A DNA stretch of 64,000 nucleotides from Alkalicoccobacillus porphyridii. GTDB lineage: Bacteria; Bacillota; Bacilli; Bacillales; Bacillaceae_D. Shown here one piece after another: positions 34,965-44,376 of the stretch; within the stretch, counting starts at the first letter, position 1; each line of letters starts with the position of its first letter. The stretch spans positions 62,001 to 126,000 of the forward strand of contig NZ_VLXZ01000004.1 of assembly GCF_007293315.1 (NCBI RefSeq), read 5' to 3'. The position numbers were made by a program, and so were the translations under genes. The notes under the pieces are model-generated. The model saw only the letters and a list, made by a program, of their open reading frames with translations, was not told the DNA's origin and ran no database searches.

Positions 34965-35138
34965 ATGGTTAATTATCTATCAGCTGAAATATTAAAAGTA
35001 GCATATAAGAAAGCGCATGAAGAAAGCCATAATGAGGATTTTATTGAATTATTAAAAGAAGAATGGTTAAAAAAAGAAGAGGAACGACATGATCACCTAA
35101 ATGATTATCAAGGAATAGCGATTCAATTAAAAGAGTAA
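34965..35138 (+). CDS. Sda-like sporulation kinase inhibitor, 57 residues
   Basis: Short frame after GAGGGGA. Residues 4-31 (YLSAEILKVAYKKAHEES and on to DFIELLK) align without gaps to the Sda helical hairpin as I recall it: L-S-x-E-x-L, Y-x-K-A-x-E, D-F-I-E-L. Sda binds sporulation histidine kinases and blocks autophosphorylation. The equivalent of Sda Phe25 is kept (F26), but the equivalent of Leu21 is His22. A charged C-terminal extension of about 15 residues (KKEEERHDHLND) goes beyond Sda. I saw no DnaA box upstream. It is a paralogue or diverged relative, not a certain functional Sda. Confidence 0.6.
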   Translation: MVNYLSAEILKVAYKKAHEESHNEDFIELLKEEWLKKEEERHDHLNDYQGIAIQLKE

Positions 35139-35250
35139 ACTCATACATATATATGAATAGCTAGCTTGGGACATTAGGGTTTTAATCTTAGCTGTTAAGT
35201 CCTTTGTGTATCGCAAGCTGTATTTCACCAAGACCTAACTCGTACCGCTG

Positions 35251-35406
35251 AAAAAGTCATTTAGAGCGCATGTGCACCGCTACAAGAGAATCCCTCGCTT
35301 TCCGTGGGAACGACCTCAGCCATCGAAGCGGAAAACCACCATTTCGATGTCGGTCTGCCACGGTCTATTCCACAGGAGTCTCGAGTTCTCCTTACGCTCG
35401 TTAAAA
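35251..35406 (+). repeat. dispersed repeat, copy A
   Basis: About 156 bp that align along most of their length with 62435-62595 in the same orientation. Shared blocks: AAAAGTCAT, TGCACCGCTACA, CGCTTTCC, GGGAACG, CCTCAGCC, TCTGCC, AGGAGTCT and CTCCTT followed by CGCT. No coding frame fits. It lies within the 657-bp gap between the Sda-like gene and dapB. Confidence 0.8.
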
Positions 35407-35418
35407 ACAATACGAAAT

Positions 35419-35450
35419 GACGAATGATCCTCCTAAGTCATTCGTCTTTT
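35419..35450 (+). terminator. intrinsic terminator-like hairpin
   Basis: GACGAATGA (35419-35427) / TCATTCGTC (35438-35446), then TTTT. The rest of the gap up to dapB (35451-35794) shows a short ATCAC/GTGAT hairpin with T7 (about 35635-35657) and an isolated TACAAT (35700-35705), but no gene. Confidence 0.6.
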
Positions 35451-35794
35451 CATTATGTTTAATTACTTTTGTCCCAGCCCCTTTCATACTTTTTGGATGA
35501 TGTACTGTACATTGTCTAGCGTAAGGAGATACTCAGCCCCTACAATTCCTCCTTGTACTTACTTATACAGTCCCCTTAAGCAGTTCAAGTAAACTTATAT
35601 CTAATCATTCGGTTTTAAAAGGAACTATGTAGTAATATCACAAGTGATGTTTTTTTGCCTTAAATAATGTGTCCGAATAGTAACAATTGCGAAATGGTGT
35701 ACAATTCGCTAACATAAGGATACATGCTTCGATAATAGGATGGTTACTTACATATGATTTAATGTTGATTAAAAGAAGGGTGATGGATAGACCA

Positions 35795-36595
35795 ATGAAA
35801 GAAATTAAGATTGTGATTGCTGGTCCACGAGGAAATATGGGGAGAGAAGCCGTTCAATTAATGCAGGATACAGAGCATTTTAATCTGGTTGCTGTTATAG
35901 ATAGGAAGCATGAAGGCAAAAAGCTTTCAGAATTAGATGGCATGCCACCTCTAGATGTGCCGGTTTATACAGAGATCGAGACCTGCTTTACAGAAACTCA
36001 GCCGGAAGTTCTTATTGATTTAACCTCTCCCGAATCAGGGCGTAAGCACATACATGCAGCACTGGAATACGGGGTAAGACCTGTGATGGGTACAACAGGC
36101 TTTACACAGGAAGAAATTATCCAGCTGCGTCAGAAGACTGAAGAAAAAGGGATTGGAGCCATTATTGCACCGAACTTCGCGATAGGAGCCATTTTAATGA
36201 TGAAATTTGCCCAGACTGCTGCACGGTATATGCCAGATGTAGAAATTATGGAAATGCATCATGATCGAAAATTGGATGCTCCCTCAGGGACTGCTTATAA
36301 AACGGCACAATTAATGGCAGAAGTAAGAGAAGCGAAGATTCAGGGGCATCAAGATGAAGAGGAGACGATGGAAGGCGCAAGAGGTGCAGAGCTAGAAGGA
36401 ATGCGTATTCACAGTATTCGTTTGCCTGGATTAGTAGCTCATCAAGAAGTGTTATTTGGGGGACCAGGACAAACATTATCGATTCGACACGACTCTATTA
36501 ATCGAGCTTCATTCATGCCTGGTGTAAGATTATCAGTAGAAACGGTGCTTACCCTAGATACACTTGTATATGGATTAGAACATATTATCGAATAG
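35795..36595 (+). CDS. dapB: 4-hydroxy-tetrahydrodipicolinate reductase
   Basis: NAD(P)H reduction step of the diaminopimelate/lysine pathway, supplying cell wall and spore dipicolinate precursors. [15 protein letters not shown] near residue 6-20 is the nucleotide loop; [18 protein letters not shown] holds the catalytic His and Lys. ATG 35795 is 7 bases after GGTGATGG and gives an N terminus like other DapB proteins; ATG 35783 is an alternative. Length 266 residues. It heads dapB-mgsA-bshB1-bshA-cca-birA. Confidence 0.97.
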   Translation: MKEIKIVIAGPRGNMGREAVQLMQDTEHFNLVAVIDRKHEGKKLSELDGMPPLDVPVYTEIETCFTETQPEVLIDLTSPESGRKHIHAALEYGVRPVMGTTGFTQEEIIQLRQKTEEKGIGAIIAPNFAIGAILMMKFAQTAARYMPDVEIMEMHHDRKLDAPSGTAYKTAQLMAEVREAKIQGHQDEEETMEGARGAELEGMRIHSIRLPGLVAHQEVLFGGPGQTLSIRHDSINRASFMPGVRLSVETVLTLDTLVYGLEHIIE

Positions 36596-36605
36596 GAGCG
36601 ACGAG

Positions 36606-37028
36606 ATGAGAATTGCCTTAATTGCACACGATAAAAAGAAACAAGATATGGTTGAATTCACATTAGCGTATAAAGAAATTTTAAAAGATCATGAGCTTTT
36701 TGCAACAGGTACAACAGGAACAAGAATAACAGAAGCAACAGCTATGCCTGTACATTTATTTAAGTCTGGCCCCCTTGGGGGAGATCAGCAAATTGGAGCG
36801 AGAGTGGCTGAGAATTTTTTTGATTTAATTATTTTTTTACGCGATCCGCTGACAGCTCAGCCTCATGAGCCAGATGTGACTGCGCTTGTTAGATTATGTG
36901 ACCTTCAAGCTGTGCCTCTGGCAACGAATTTAGGTACGGCTGATATCTTAATTAAAGGGTTACAAAACGGTGATTTTAATTGGCGAGAAAACGTAGACAA
37001 TAAGGCTGAAGAAAATGGATCAGCTTGA
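36606..37028 (+). CDS. mgsA: methylglyoxal synthase
   Basis: Converts dihydroxyacetone phosphate to methylglyoxal, a bypass of lower glycolysis. [13 protein letters not shown], the phosphate loop ATGTTGTRI, and [15 protein letters not shown] with [14 protein letters not shown] are family signatures. Length 140 residues. Overlaps bshB1 by 14 bp. Proximity to bacillithiol genes makes sense because bacillithiol detoxifies methylglyoxal. Confidence 0.97.
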   Translation: MRIALIAHDKKKQDMVEFTLAYKEILKDHELFATGTTGTRITEATAMPVHLFKSGPLGGDQQIGARVAENFFDLIIFLRDPLTAQPHEPDVTALVRLCDLQAVPLATNLGTADILIKGLQNGDFNWRENVDNKAEENGSA

Positions 37029-37728
37029 CATACTGGCCTTCGGTGCCCACCCTGACGATGTAGAAATTGGGATGGCAGCTACTCTAGCGAAGTACGCTTC
37101 ATCTGGATATCGAGTTGGTATTTGCAACTTGACAAAAGCAGAGCTATCTTCTAACGGAACGGTTGAATTACGTCAAGCTGAAGCAGATCAAGCAGCAGCC
37201 GAACTTGGTATCTCGGTTCGTATTCAGCTTGATCTACCGGATCGAGGACTTTTTCTACTTCAACCTGAAGACTTGGCAAAGGTAACAGCTGTGATTCGCC
37301 GTTACCAACCTTCCCATGTCTTTTCTCCGAGTGGGCCCGATCGGCACCCGGATCATATACATGCAGGAAATATCATTCGTGAAGCTGTTTTTAATGCAGG
37401 GATATTTAAATATTCTTGTGGAGAGGACAACCCCTCTCATAAAGTAAAAGGAGTCTATAGCTACTTCATTAATGATGTAGGTCAACCTGATTTTGTTATT
37501 GACACGACTGAATGGATCGAGGTCAAAAGAAAAACATTAGCAGCCTACAAGAGCCAATTTGTACCTTCTTCATACTCCGTTGAGACTCCACTTACAGCGG
37601 ACTATATTGAAAGAGTCATGGCTAGAGATAAATTGTTTGGCAGTGAAGTAGGGGTAGGAAGTGCAGAGGGCTTCAAAACAATGAAACCACTAGTTATTTC
37701 CAATTTAATGGAAGGGACAATGTCATAA
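37015..37728 (+). CDS. bshB1: bacillithiol biosynthesis deacetylase BshB1
   Basis: Zinc-dependent removal of the N-acetyl group from GlcNAc-malate. The metal motif [10 protein letters not shown] is at residues 11-20 and [12 protein letters not shown] is mid-protein, as in the LmbE/PIG-L family. Length 237 residues. The stop abuts the bshA start. Confidence 0.96.
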   Translation: MDQLDILAFGAHPDDVEIGMAATLAKYASSGYRVGICNLTKAELSSNGTVELRQAEADQAAAELGISVRIQLDLPDRGLFLLQPEDLAKVTAVIRRYQPSHVFSPSGPDRHPDHIHAGNIIREAVFNAGIFKYSCGEDNPSHKVKGVYSYFINDVGQPDFVIDTTEWIEVKRKTLAAYKSQFVPSSYSVETPLTADYIERVMARDKLFGSEVGVGSAEGFKTMKPLVISNLMEGTMS

Positions 37729-38859
37729 ATGAAGTATCGAATTGGTATAAGCTGTTACCCAACGGTTGGAGGTTCGGGTGTAGTAGCTACAGAGCTTGGA
37801 AAGCAGCTTGCGGAAAGAGGGCACGAGGTTCATTTTATTACATCAAGTGTCCCTTTCCGACTAGAGAGAATGTTTCCAAATGTTTATTATCATGAGGTGG
37901 AAGTGAATCAATATGCTGTATTTCAGCACCCACCATATGATTTAACATTAGCAAGCAAAATGGCCGAAGTGATTGATCGTGAGCAGCTTGATATATTACA
38001 TGTTCATTATGCAGTTCCCCATGCTATTTGTGCAATTTTAGCAAAACAAATGGCTTCGTATCCTGTTAAAATTGTAACCACTCTTCATGGGACTGATATA
38101 ACCATACTGGGGGTTGATCGCTCGCTTCAACCGCTTATTCGTTTTGGGATAGAAGCCTCAGATGCTGTAACCGCTGTTTCTGATGATTTAATTAGGCAAA
38201 CACATAAGCTCGTCCAAACAACAAAGGACATTACTACTGTCTATAACTTTATAGATGAACGTCAGTATCATCCTGTGAACTCCCTACATTTAAAGCAAGA
38301 ATATGGAATTTTAGATGATGAAGCTGTTTTTATTCATATTTCAAACTTTCGTCCTGTTAAACGTATTGGGGACGTCATTAGTAGCTTTGAGATCATTACC
38401 AGTAGGATAAAGGCAAAGCTTCTGCTTATTGGTGATGGTCAAGACCTACCGGCAGCAAGAGAAATGATTCGAGAGAAGAATCTAGAAGACAGTGTCCTTG
38501 TGTTAGGAAGTCAAAAGCATTTAGCAGAGCTTCTATCCATAAGTGACATCATGCTATTATTAAGTGAAAAAGAGAGCTTTGGTCTTGTGGCTCTTGAAGC
38601 AATGGCCTGCGGAGTACCGGTGATCGGAACCAATATTGGCGGAATACCTGAAGTAATTATCGATGGAGAATCTGGATATTTGTGTAAGGTTGGAGATGTT
38701 GAAGCAGTAGCCAGTCGTGCAGTTGAATTAATAAACAATCGCTCGCTTCATCAGCAATTTAAAGAGGCAGCACGATCTAGGGTCTTAGAACAATTTCATT
38801 CAAACAGCATTGTTGCTAAATATGAATACGTTTATCAGCAGGTGCTTGATAGGAAATGA
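37729..38859 (+). CDS. bshA: bacillithiol biosynthesis glycosyltransferase BshA
   Basis: GT4 glycosyltransferase making GlcNAc-malate from UDP-GlcNAc and malate. N-terminal [19 protein letters not shown], mid-domain [14 protein letters not shown] and the C-terminal sugar-nucleotide site [19 protein letters not shown]. Length 376 residues. ATG directly follows the bshB1 stop with GGAAGGGA in bshB1. Confidence 0.97.
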   Translation: MKYRIGISCYPTVGGSGVVATELGKQLAERGHEVHFITSSVPFRLERMFPNVYYHEVEVNQYAVFQHPPYDLTLASKMAEVIDREQLDILHVHYAVPHAICAILAKQMASYPVKIVTTLHGTDITILGVDRSLQPLIRFGIEASDAVTAVSDDLIRQTHKLVQTTKDITTVYNFIDERQYHPVNSLHLKQEYGILDDEAVFIHISNFRPVKRIGDVISSFEIITSRIKAKLLLIGDGQDLPAAREMIREKNLEDSVLVLGSQKHLAELLSISDIMLLLSEKESFGLVALEAMACGVPVIGTNIGGIPEVIIDGESGYLCKVGDVEAVASRAVELINNRSLHQQFKEAARSRVLEQFHSNSIVAKYEYVYQQVLDRK

Positions 38860-38869
38860 GGCTAGAAGC

Positions 38870-40018
38870 GTGCAGGGATCAGTTGAACAAGAAGCAAAGC
38901 AAATAATTAGTGCCTTACAGGCTGGCGGATTTCGTGCTTATTTTGTAGGGGGCGCGGTTCGAGATGAACTCTTGAACCGGGCATCCTCAGATATAGACAT
39001 TACAACCTCAGCAAAACCGGATGAGATCTGTTTCTTGTTCCCGCATGCTCATAGAATGCATACGGAGCATGAAACGGTTTTGGTACGATCAGGTGGTGTT
39101 TCCATTGAAGTCACAACGGAAAGAGGTTCATCTTTAGAAGAAGACTTAGAAAAACGTGATTTTACGATTAATGCGATAGCCAAATCTCTAGAGGGTGAAT
39201 TTATCGATCCGTTGGATGGAAGAACAGATCTTCAAAAAAAACAAATTCGCTCCGTATATCCCGAAGACCGACTAGAAGAAGACCCGTTACGTATGCTTAG
39301 AGCAATGCGCTTCGCTAGTGAGCTTGACTTTACGGTAGAACCAGCATTGTTGCAGGTGATTTCCGAAAAAAGAGGGCTACTTAAAAGTGTTGCGATGGAA
39401 AGAATTGTAGTTGAATGGGAGAAGCTGCTCAAAGGATTGGCTCTTCCTCAAGCTATTCATTATTTGAAAAAAAGCGTTTTGTATCAGTATATTCCAGGTT
39501 TGTCATTAACTATTTCCGACATGGATAAGCTGCAAACTTTTCCTCCTTTATCTAAAGATGAAAGTCGTGTTTTTGTATGGTTTTTATACTTGGTTTGGAT
39601 AGGCAGAACATCTGAATCGTCTACTCAAGGATTACTGTTATCAAATGATTGCAAACGCCAGATAAAGCAAAGAGTGAGCTTATTTAACTGGCGTTTGCAG
39701 AACCATTTAACAGATTGGCAGCTTTATCAGTATGGTTTTGATGCCGTAATTGATGTAGAAAGGAGTAGGCGGATGTTAGCTTTGAACTCAGTTGAAGAGC
39801 AAGATATCCGAAGCTCATGGGGGAAATTGCCGATAAAAACACGCAATCAACTTCCGGTTACTGGTCATGACCTTATTCAATTATCAAATAAACAAGCTGG
39901 CCCATGGTTGAAAGCAGAACTAGAATGGCTAGAAAAAAAGGTGATTCATCGGGAGGTTCAGCTTGATAAAAAAGAGCTGCTAGACTGTCTTAGGAGGAAG
40001 TGGTTACATGAAAACTAA
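38870..40018 (+). CDS. cca: CCA-adding tRNA nucleotidyltransferase
   Basis: Adds or repairs the 3' CCA end of tRNA. Class II nucleotidyltransferase head: FVGGAVRDELLNRASSDIDI with the two catalytic Asp, then EKRDFTINAIA and RLEEDPLRMLRAMRFASEL. Start GTG 38870 is 8 bases after GAGG. Length 382 residues. Overlaps birA by 11 bp. Confidence 0.96.
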   Translation: MQGSVEQEAKQIISALQAGGFRAYFVGGAVRDELLNRASSDIDITTSAKPDEICFLFPHAHRMHTEHETVLVRSGGVSIEVTTERGSSLEEDLEKRDFTINAIAKSLEGEFIDPLDGRTDLQKKQIRSVYPEDRLEEDPLRMLRAMRFASELDFTVEPALLQVISEKRGLLKSVAMERIVVEWEKLLKGLALPQAIHYLKKSVLYQYIPGLSLTISDMDKLQTFPPLSKDESRVFVWFLYLVWIGRTSESSTQGLLLSNDCKRQIKQRVSLFNWRLQNHLTDWQLYQYGFDAVIDVERSRRMLALNSVEEQDIRSSWGKLPIKTRNQLPVTGHDLIQLSNKQAGPWLKAELEWLEKKVIHREVQLDKKELLDCLRRKWLHEN

Positions 40019-40976
40019 GCTCGTTCAACTTTTAGTGGAAAATCAAGGGAAGTATAGTTCGGGAGAAGCATTAAGTCAGTCACTAGGTGTGTCTAGAACG
40101 GCCGTTTGGAAACAGATAGATATACTTAAAAAGAATGGGTATCAAATCGACTCCGCTCCGAAAAAGGGATATAAGCTTATTAAACGTCCAAATGGCATCC
40201 AAGAGTATGATCTTGATTTATTCTTGCAGACCAAGCGTTTTGGACAAAAAGTAACGTATCATGCTAGTGTACCAACAACTCAATCCGTTGCGCATAAATT
40301 GGCAGAAAACGGAGCAAGTGAAGGACACGTCGTTTTAGCGGATGAACAAACAAGTGGCAGGGGTCGACTAGGTAGAAGCTGGCACTCTGCGTTTGGGACA
40401 AGCATCTCTATGAGTTTAATTCTGCGTCCACTTCTTGAGCCTCAGCAAATTCCCCAATTGACACTGGTAGCAGCCGTTGCTCTGACTAGAGCCATTGAAA
40501 AAGTGACTAAGCTTGAGGTTGATATAAAATGGCCAAATGATATCTTAATAAATGGAAAAAAGATTGTTGGCATTCTTACGGAGATGCATTCAGAGCCTGG
40601 ACTGGCCAAGGTAGTGATTTTGGGGATTGGTATCAATGTTAATCAGTCAGCTCTAGAACTCACTCAGGACGATCGGAACCAGGCTACTTCATTAAGTATT
40701 GAGGCTGGCATGGAAATAAATCGTGCAAAATTAGTGGCTCAAATTTTATATGAATTGGAATGGCTTTACGATTTATATGTGGAAAATGGTTTCTCTGAGC
40801 TTAAGGTCATGTGGGAAGCGAGATCCATTAGTATTAGAAAACGGCTAAAGGCACAGACGATTAATGGAACAATTATTGGGACGTCTAAAGGCATTTCTCC
40901 TGAGGGTGCCTTATTAATTGAGGATGATGCAGGCGTTGAGCATCTGTTGTATTCTGCAGATATAGATCAAGCGTAA
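40008..40976 (+). CDS. birA: biotin--protein ligase / biotin operon repressor
   Basis: Bifunctional BirA. An N-terminal winged helix (YSSGEALSQSLGVSRTAVWK, about residues 16-35) for operator binding is followed by the ligase domain with DEQTSGRGRLGRSW and DIKWPNDILINGKKIVGIL. Length 322 residues. Last gene of its operon; GGAGG lies in the end of cca. Confidence 0.97.
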   Translation: MKTKLVQLLVENQGKYSSGEALSQSLGVSRTAVWKQIDILKKNGYQIDSAPKKGYKLIKRPNGIQEYDLDLFLQTKRFGQKVTYHASVPTTQSVAHKLAENGASEGHVVLADEQTSGRGRLGRSWHSAFGTSISMSLILRPLLEPQQIPQLTLVAAVALTRAIEKVTKLEVDIKWPNDILINGKKIVGILTEMHSEPGLAKVVILGIGINVNQSALELTQDDRNQATSLSIEAGMEINRAKLVAQILYELEWLYDLYVENGFSELKVMWEARSISIRKRLKAQTINGTIIGTSKGISPEGALLIEDDAGVEHLLYSADIDQA

Positions 40977-41000
40977 TCGTAGAGGGATGTATGTATTTTT

Positions 41001-41188
41001 GTTATACTAGCATAAAGTGGGCTGTATTATCGAATGAGATAAACAGCACCAGTTAAAAAAGTGTTTAAAACAGTACTGCCTTGATCCAAATGGACAGGGA
41101 CGGGTGTTTATAAGTGGCTGGATTCTGTTTTTTAACAGGGGCATTTGTCCTGCCCACACCCTTCTATCTCCAGGCAGAAGGTTTTTTT
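41001..41188 (+). promoter_or_regulatory. structured leader of panBCD with terminator (possible pan RNA motif)
   Basis: An extended -10 (TGTTATACT, 41000-41008) predicts transcription from about 41015. The RNA can form GCTGT/ACAGC with inner TATC/GATA (41021-41046), CTGTT/AACAG (about 41125-41138), and a terminator CCTTCT/AGAAGG (41160-41181) followed by seven T. GGGTGT (41102-41107) can pair with ACACCC (41156-41161), overlapping the terminator arm, so alternative folds are possible. A conserved motif named pan is known upstream of pantothenate genes; whether this is that motif needs a covariance search. No T-box motif is seen. Confidence 0.55.
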
Positions 41189-41221
41189 GCGTGGATTTAT
41201 ACAGAAAGGGGCTTATTGGAA

Positions 41222-42061
41222 ATGAAATCAGTAAGGGATTTTCAGAAGAATAAACAAACGGGAGAACCTATTTCAATGATCACCGCCTATGATGCTCCCG
41301 CTGCACATTTAGCAGAAGCTTCAGGTCTTGATGCGATTCTAGTGGGTGACTCATTAGGAATGGTTGTTCTGGGGTATAACTCAACACTTCCGGTAACGAT
41401 GGATGATATGGTTTTGCATACAAAGGCAGTTCGTAGAGGTGCGCCAAATACATTTGTAGTGGCTGATTTGCCACATTTAAGCTATCACGGAAGCTTAGAC
41501 GAAACGTTAACCAATGTAAGACGACTCGTACAAGAAGCAGGAGCAGACGCCATCAAGCTTGAAGGGGGAGCCTCGGTCATTCATCAAGTAAAGGCTTTAA
41601 CTGAAGCTGGTGTGCCTGTTATGGGGCATCTAGGACTTACCCCTCAATCAGTTGCTGTCATGGGAGGCTACCGAGTTCAGGGGAAGGATCTTGAGGGAGC
41701 TAGAAAGTTGATAGAGGATGCTAAAGCTTTAGAAAAAGCAGGAGCATTTAGTGTGGTATTAGAGTGTGTGCCTGCTGAATTGGCCCAACGAATAGCAGAA
41801 GAATTATCTATTGCTGTGATCGGAATTGGGGCAGGGGCCCATACGGACGGCCAAGTCCTTGTTTATCATGATGTGATTGGATATGGAGATGTTCATGTTC
41901 CTAAATTTGTAAAGACCTATACAGAGGCAGGCCAACAGATTAAGTCTGCTTTAGAAATGTTTCATCAGGAGGTCAAGTCGCGCCAATTCCCTGGCCCAGA
42001 GCACAGTTTCACTATGGATGAAGAAGTGTTAGTAGGCCTTTACGGAGGAAAAGAATCGTGA
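41222..42061 (+). CDS. panB: 3-methyl-2-oxobutanoate hydroxymethyltransferase
   Basis: First committed step to pantoate. [16 protein letters not shown] and [14 protein letters not shown] hold Mg and substrate ligands; KLEGG and [14 protein letters not shown] follow. ATG 41222 is 10 bases after GAAAGGGG and lies beyond the leader terminator; readings from 41114 would run through that terminator. Length 279 residues. Overlaps panC by 4 bp. Confidence 0.97.
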   Translation: MKSVRDFQKNKQTGEPISMITAYDAPAAHLAEASGLDAILVGDSLGMVVLGYNSTLPVTMDDMVLHTKAVRRGAPNTFVVADLPHLSYHGSLDETLTNVRRLVQEAGADAIKLEGGASVIHQVKALTEAGVPVMGHLGLTPQSVAVMGGYRVQGKDLEGARKLIEDAKALEKAGAFSVVLECVPAELAQRIAEELSIAVIGIGAGAHTDGQVLVYHDVIGYGDVHVPKFVKTYTEAGQQIKSALEMFHQEVKSRQFPGPEHSFTMDEEVLVGLYGGKES

Positions 42062-42900
42062 TCCTAATTAACAAACCAACAGAGCTACATGAAAAGATTA
42101 AAGAAGAACGACAAAAAGGAAGATCGATTGGTTTTGTGCCAACAATGGGTGCATTGCATGAGGGCCATCTTTCATTAATCCAAGTAGCACGATCGAATCA
42201 TGATCTTGTGGTTGTAAGTATTTTTGTTAATCCTCTCCAGTTTGGTGAAGGAGAGGATTTTGAAACCTATCCTCGTGATATTGACCGTGATCAAGAACTT
42301 TGCAGGCAGGAAGCGGTAGACATTTTGTTTGCCCCTTCTGTTTCAGAGATGTATCCCGAAACAGCTTCTGTTGAAATAAAGGTTGTAGAGGGAGTAGATG
42401 TCTTATGTGGACAAAGCAGACCTGGTCATTTTGATGGGGTAGCGACTGTGGTTCTGAAGCTGCTTCATATGGTTTGGCCGGATGCGGCTTATTTTGGTCA
42501 AAAGGATGCGCAGCAGGTGGCAGTTATTAAACAGATGGTTAAAACATTGTCAATGCCACTATCCATTGTTGCTTCTCCCACCGTTCGTGAGAGCGATGGT
42601 TTAGCTAAAAGTTCCCGCAACGTTCATTTAACAAAAGACGAAAGACAGATTGCTCCAAAGTTATATCAAACACTGCTTGAAGCAAAGGAACATGCGAGCG
42701 GAGGGGCTAATCGAAAAGAGCTGATCTCATTTATTCAAAAGAGGTTAGAGACGCTTACACTTGGTCGTGTGGACTACGTCGATGTATTATCGTACCCAAA
42801 GCTAGAACAGGTTGAAGAATTATCTGGAACGATCATACTTGCCTTGGCTTATCATTTCAGCCACGCCCGTCTCATTGATAATATTATAATTGAAAAGTAA
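42058..42900 (+). CDS. panC: pantothenate synthetase
   Basis: ATP-dependent ligation of pantoate and beta-alanine. [17 protein letters not shown] contains the HxGH nucleotide motif, [13 protein letters not shown] follows, and AKSSRNVHL is the KMSKS-like loop. Start GTG 42058 overlaps the panB stop (GTGA). Length 280 residues. Confidence 0.97.
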   Translation: MILINKPTELHEKIKEERQKGRSIGFVPTMGALHEGHLSLIQVARSNHDLVVVSIFVNPLQFGEGEDFETYPRDIDRDQELCRQEAVDILFAPSVSEMYPETASVEIKVVEGVDVLCGQSRPGHFDGVATVVLKLLHMVWPDAAYFGQKDAQQVAVIKQMVKTLSMPLSIVASPTVRESDGLAKSSRNVHLTKDERQIAPKLYQTLLEAKEHASGGANRKELISFIQKRLETLTLGRVDYVDVLSYPKLEQVEELSGTIILALAYHFSHARLIDNIIIEK

Positions 42901-42912
42901 AGGGGTTATTTT

Positions 42913-43296
42913 ATGTACGTGACTATGATGAAGTCGAAAATTCATCGTGCGACGATTACGGAGTCGGATTTAAACTATGTAGGCAGCATAACAATTGATG
43001 AAGATATTATGAAAGCTGTAAATATTTTAGAAAATGAAAAGGTTCAAATTGTTAATAATCATAATGGAGCAAGGTTTGAAACCTACGTTATTAAAGGAGA
43101 GGCCGGCAGTGGAAGCATCTGTGTTAACGGAGCGGCGGCAAGGCTTGTTCAGCCGGGAGATACCATCATTATTATTGCGTATGCGATGATGGACCAAGAA
43201 GAAGCTGCTCAATTTAAGCCTCAGGTTGCCATTATGAATCAGAATAACCAAATTGATCAATTGCTTGGTACAGAACCAGCTTATACCGTATTATAA
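42913..43296 (+). CDS. panD: aspartate 1-decarboxylase proenzyme
   Basis: Makes beta-alanine for PanC. Pyruvoyl enzyme that self-cleaves between Gly24 and Ser25, visible as NYVGSITID with S25 at the expected position. Length 127 residues. ATG 42913 follows AAAGGGG by 8 bases. The operon terminator follows at once. Confidence 0.98.
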   Translation: MYVTMMKSKIHRATITESDLNYVGSITIDEDIMKAVNILENEKVQIVNNHNGARFETYVIKGEAGSGSICVNGAAARLVQPGDTIIIIAYAMMDQEEAAQFKPQVAIMNQNNQIDQLLGTEPAYTVL

Positions 43297-43308
43297 AGCG
43301 CATAAAAG

Positions 43309-43358
43309 CCCCCTCCCGTTGCACACTGAAAGAAAAGAATGCGGAAGGGGGTTTTTTT
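43309..43358 (+). terminator. panBCD terminator that also carries the next gene's SD
   Basis: CCCCCT (43309-43314) / AGGGGG (43346-43351), with inner CCG/CGG and GCA/TGC, then seven T. The 3' arm GAAGGGGG is the only Shine-Dalgarno for the ATG at 43359. Confidence 0.85.
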
Positions 43359-44339
43359 ATGGAGACGTGGCTAAATGAATGGGAGGCAAACTACCACACC
43401 ATTTGCGAATTAATGAAGCATGGCAAATTTGAGTCTGTATCTCATATGCTTGCACAGCTGGAACTTCAATCAGCAAAGTTATTAGACCAGTGGGTCGTTC
43501 TTGATGAGAAATTAGCAGTCGCTAAAGAAAAATTAAATGAAGCAGGGATGGGTGCAGAGAAGAGCTTTTATCAGTCTTTAGGCACGGACTATTTTGCACA
43601 AAATCAGATGCAACGGGCTGTTATTGCACTCTCTTTTGAAAAAGCAACGGGCGATCAAGAGGAATGGCGTCGATTATTTTTAGCTTATGCTTATCTGATG
43701 GAGGGTTATCACGATGAAACCATTGAGCAATTTCTATATCTAATCCAGACGGCACGCCATTTAGGTGTCAGGCATTTTTGTTATGCGGGGCTAGGATGTT
43801 ATTATACCATTAACGGAAACGTAGATCGTGGGGTTGAATTTTTTGAACAAGCGAAAACCCTAACACCTACCTCAGATGTCGTGTATAATTTAGGTGTATG
43901 CTACTATTTAACGGGCGCATTTGAAGTGTCAGCAGAACATTTTGAGCAATATTCACAGCATGTTAAAAACGATACAGAAGCTTTACGTTTTTTTGGATTA
44001 ATTCAAATGAAGCTAAATAAAGCTGATCGTGCCAAGCAACTATGGCAACAGGCGCTTAGTTTGTATTCATCTAATGAGGATGTTACTCGGTTAGCCTTAT
44101 TATGCGAATGGTATGGAGAGCACGACCTGGCTATTCATTGCTATCAGAAGGCCTTATCACTTGGAGAAAACCGTTTATTTGCAGAACATGGATTAGCTTG
44201 GAATTTAGCATTGTGTGGTCATAGAGCTTCTTCCTGGTCAATATTCAATCGTCTTCTCAAGGAGCAACCAGACAACCCGCATATAAAGCGTTCCTTGTAT
44301 TATTTAGGGTGTCTATATAAGGATCATCATTCTTCGTAA
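43359..44339 (+). CDS. TPR-repeat protein, unknown role
   Basis: 326 residues with a helical N terminus and tetratricopeptide-like repeats from about residue 65 (for example YNLGVCYYLTGAFEVSAEHF and AIHCYQKALSLGENRLFAEH). No signal or membrane segment. Not recognised beyond the repeat. It sits between panD and dinG. Its ribosome site is embedded in the panD terminator, so translation on read-through RNA may be masked. Confidence 0.75.
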   Translation: METWLNEWEANYHTICELMKHGKFESVSHMLAQLELQSAKLLDQWVVLDEKLAVAKEKLNEAGMGAEKSFYQSLGTDYFAQNQMQRAVIALSFEKATGDQEEWRRLFLAYAYLMEGYHDETIEQFLYLIQTARHLGVRHFCYAGLGCYYTINGNVDRGVEFFEQAKTLTPTSDVVYNLGVCYYLTGAFEVSAEHFEQYSQHVKNDTEALRFFGLIQMKLNKADRAKQLWQQALSLYSSNEDVTRLALLCEWYGEHDLAIHCYQKALSLGENRLFAEHGLAWNLALCGHRASSWSIFNRLLKEQPDNPHIKRSLYYLGCLYKDHHSS

Positions 44340-44376
44340 CATAATCGTTCGTTTGGTGGTAAATTGAGGTGAAAGA

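Noticed and set aside
41114-41221. N-terminal extension of panB
   Set aside because: Contains the leader terminator and is not PanB-like; ATG 41222 has a good ribosome site.
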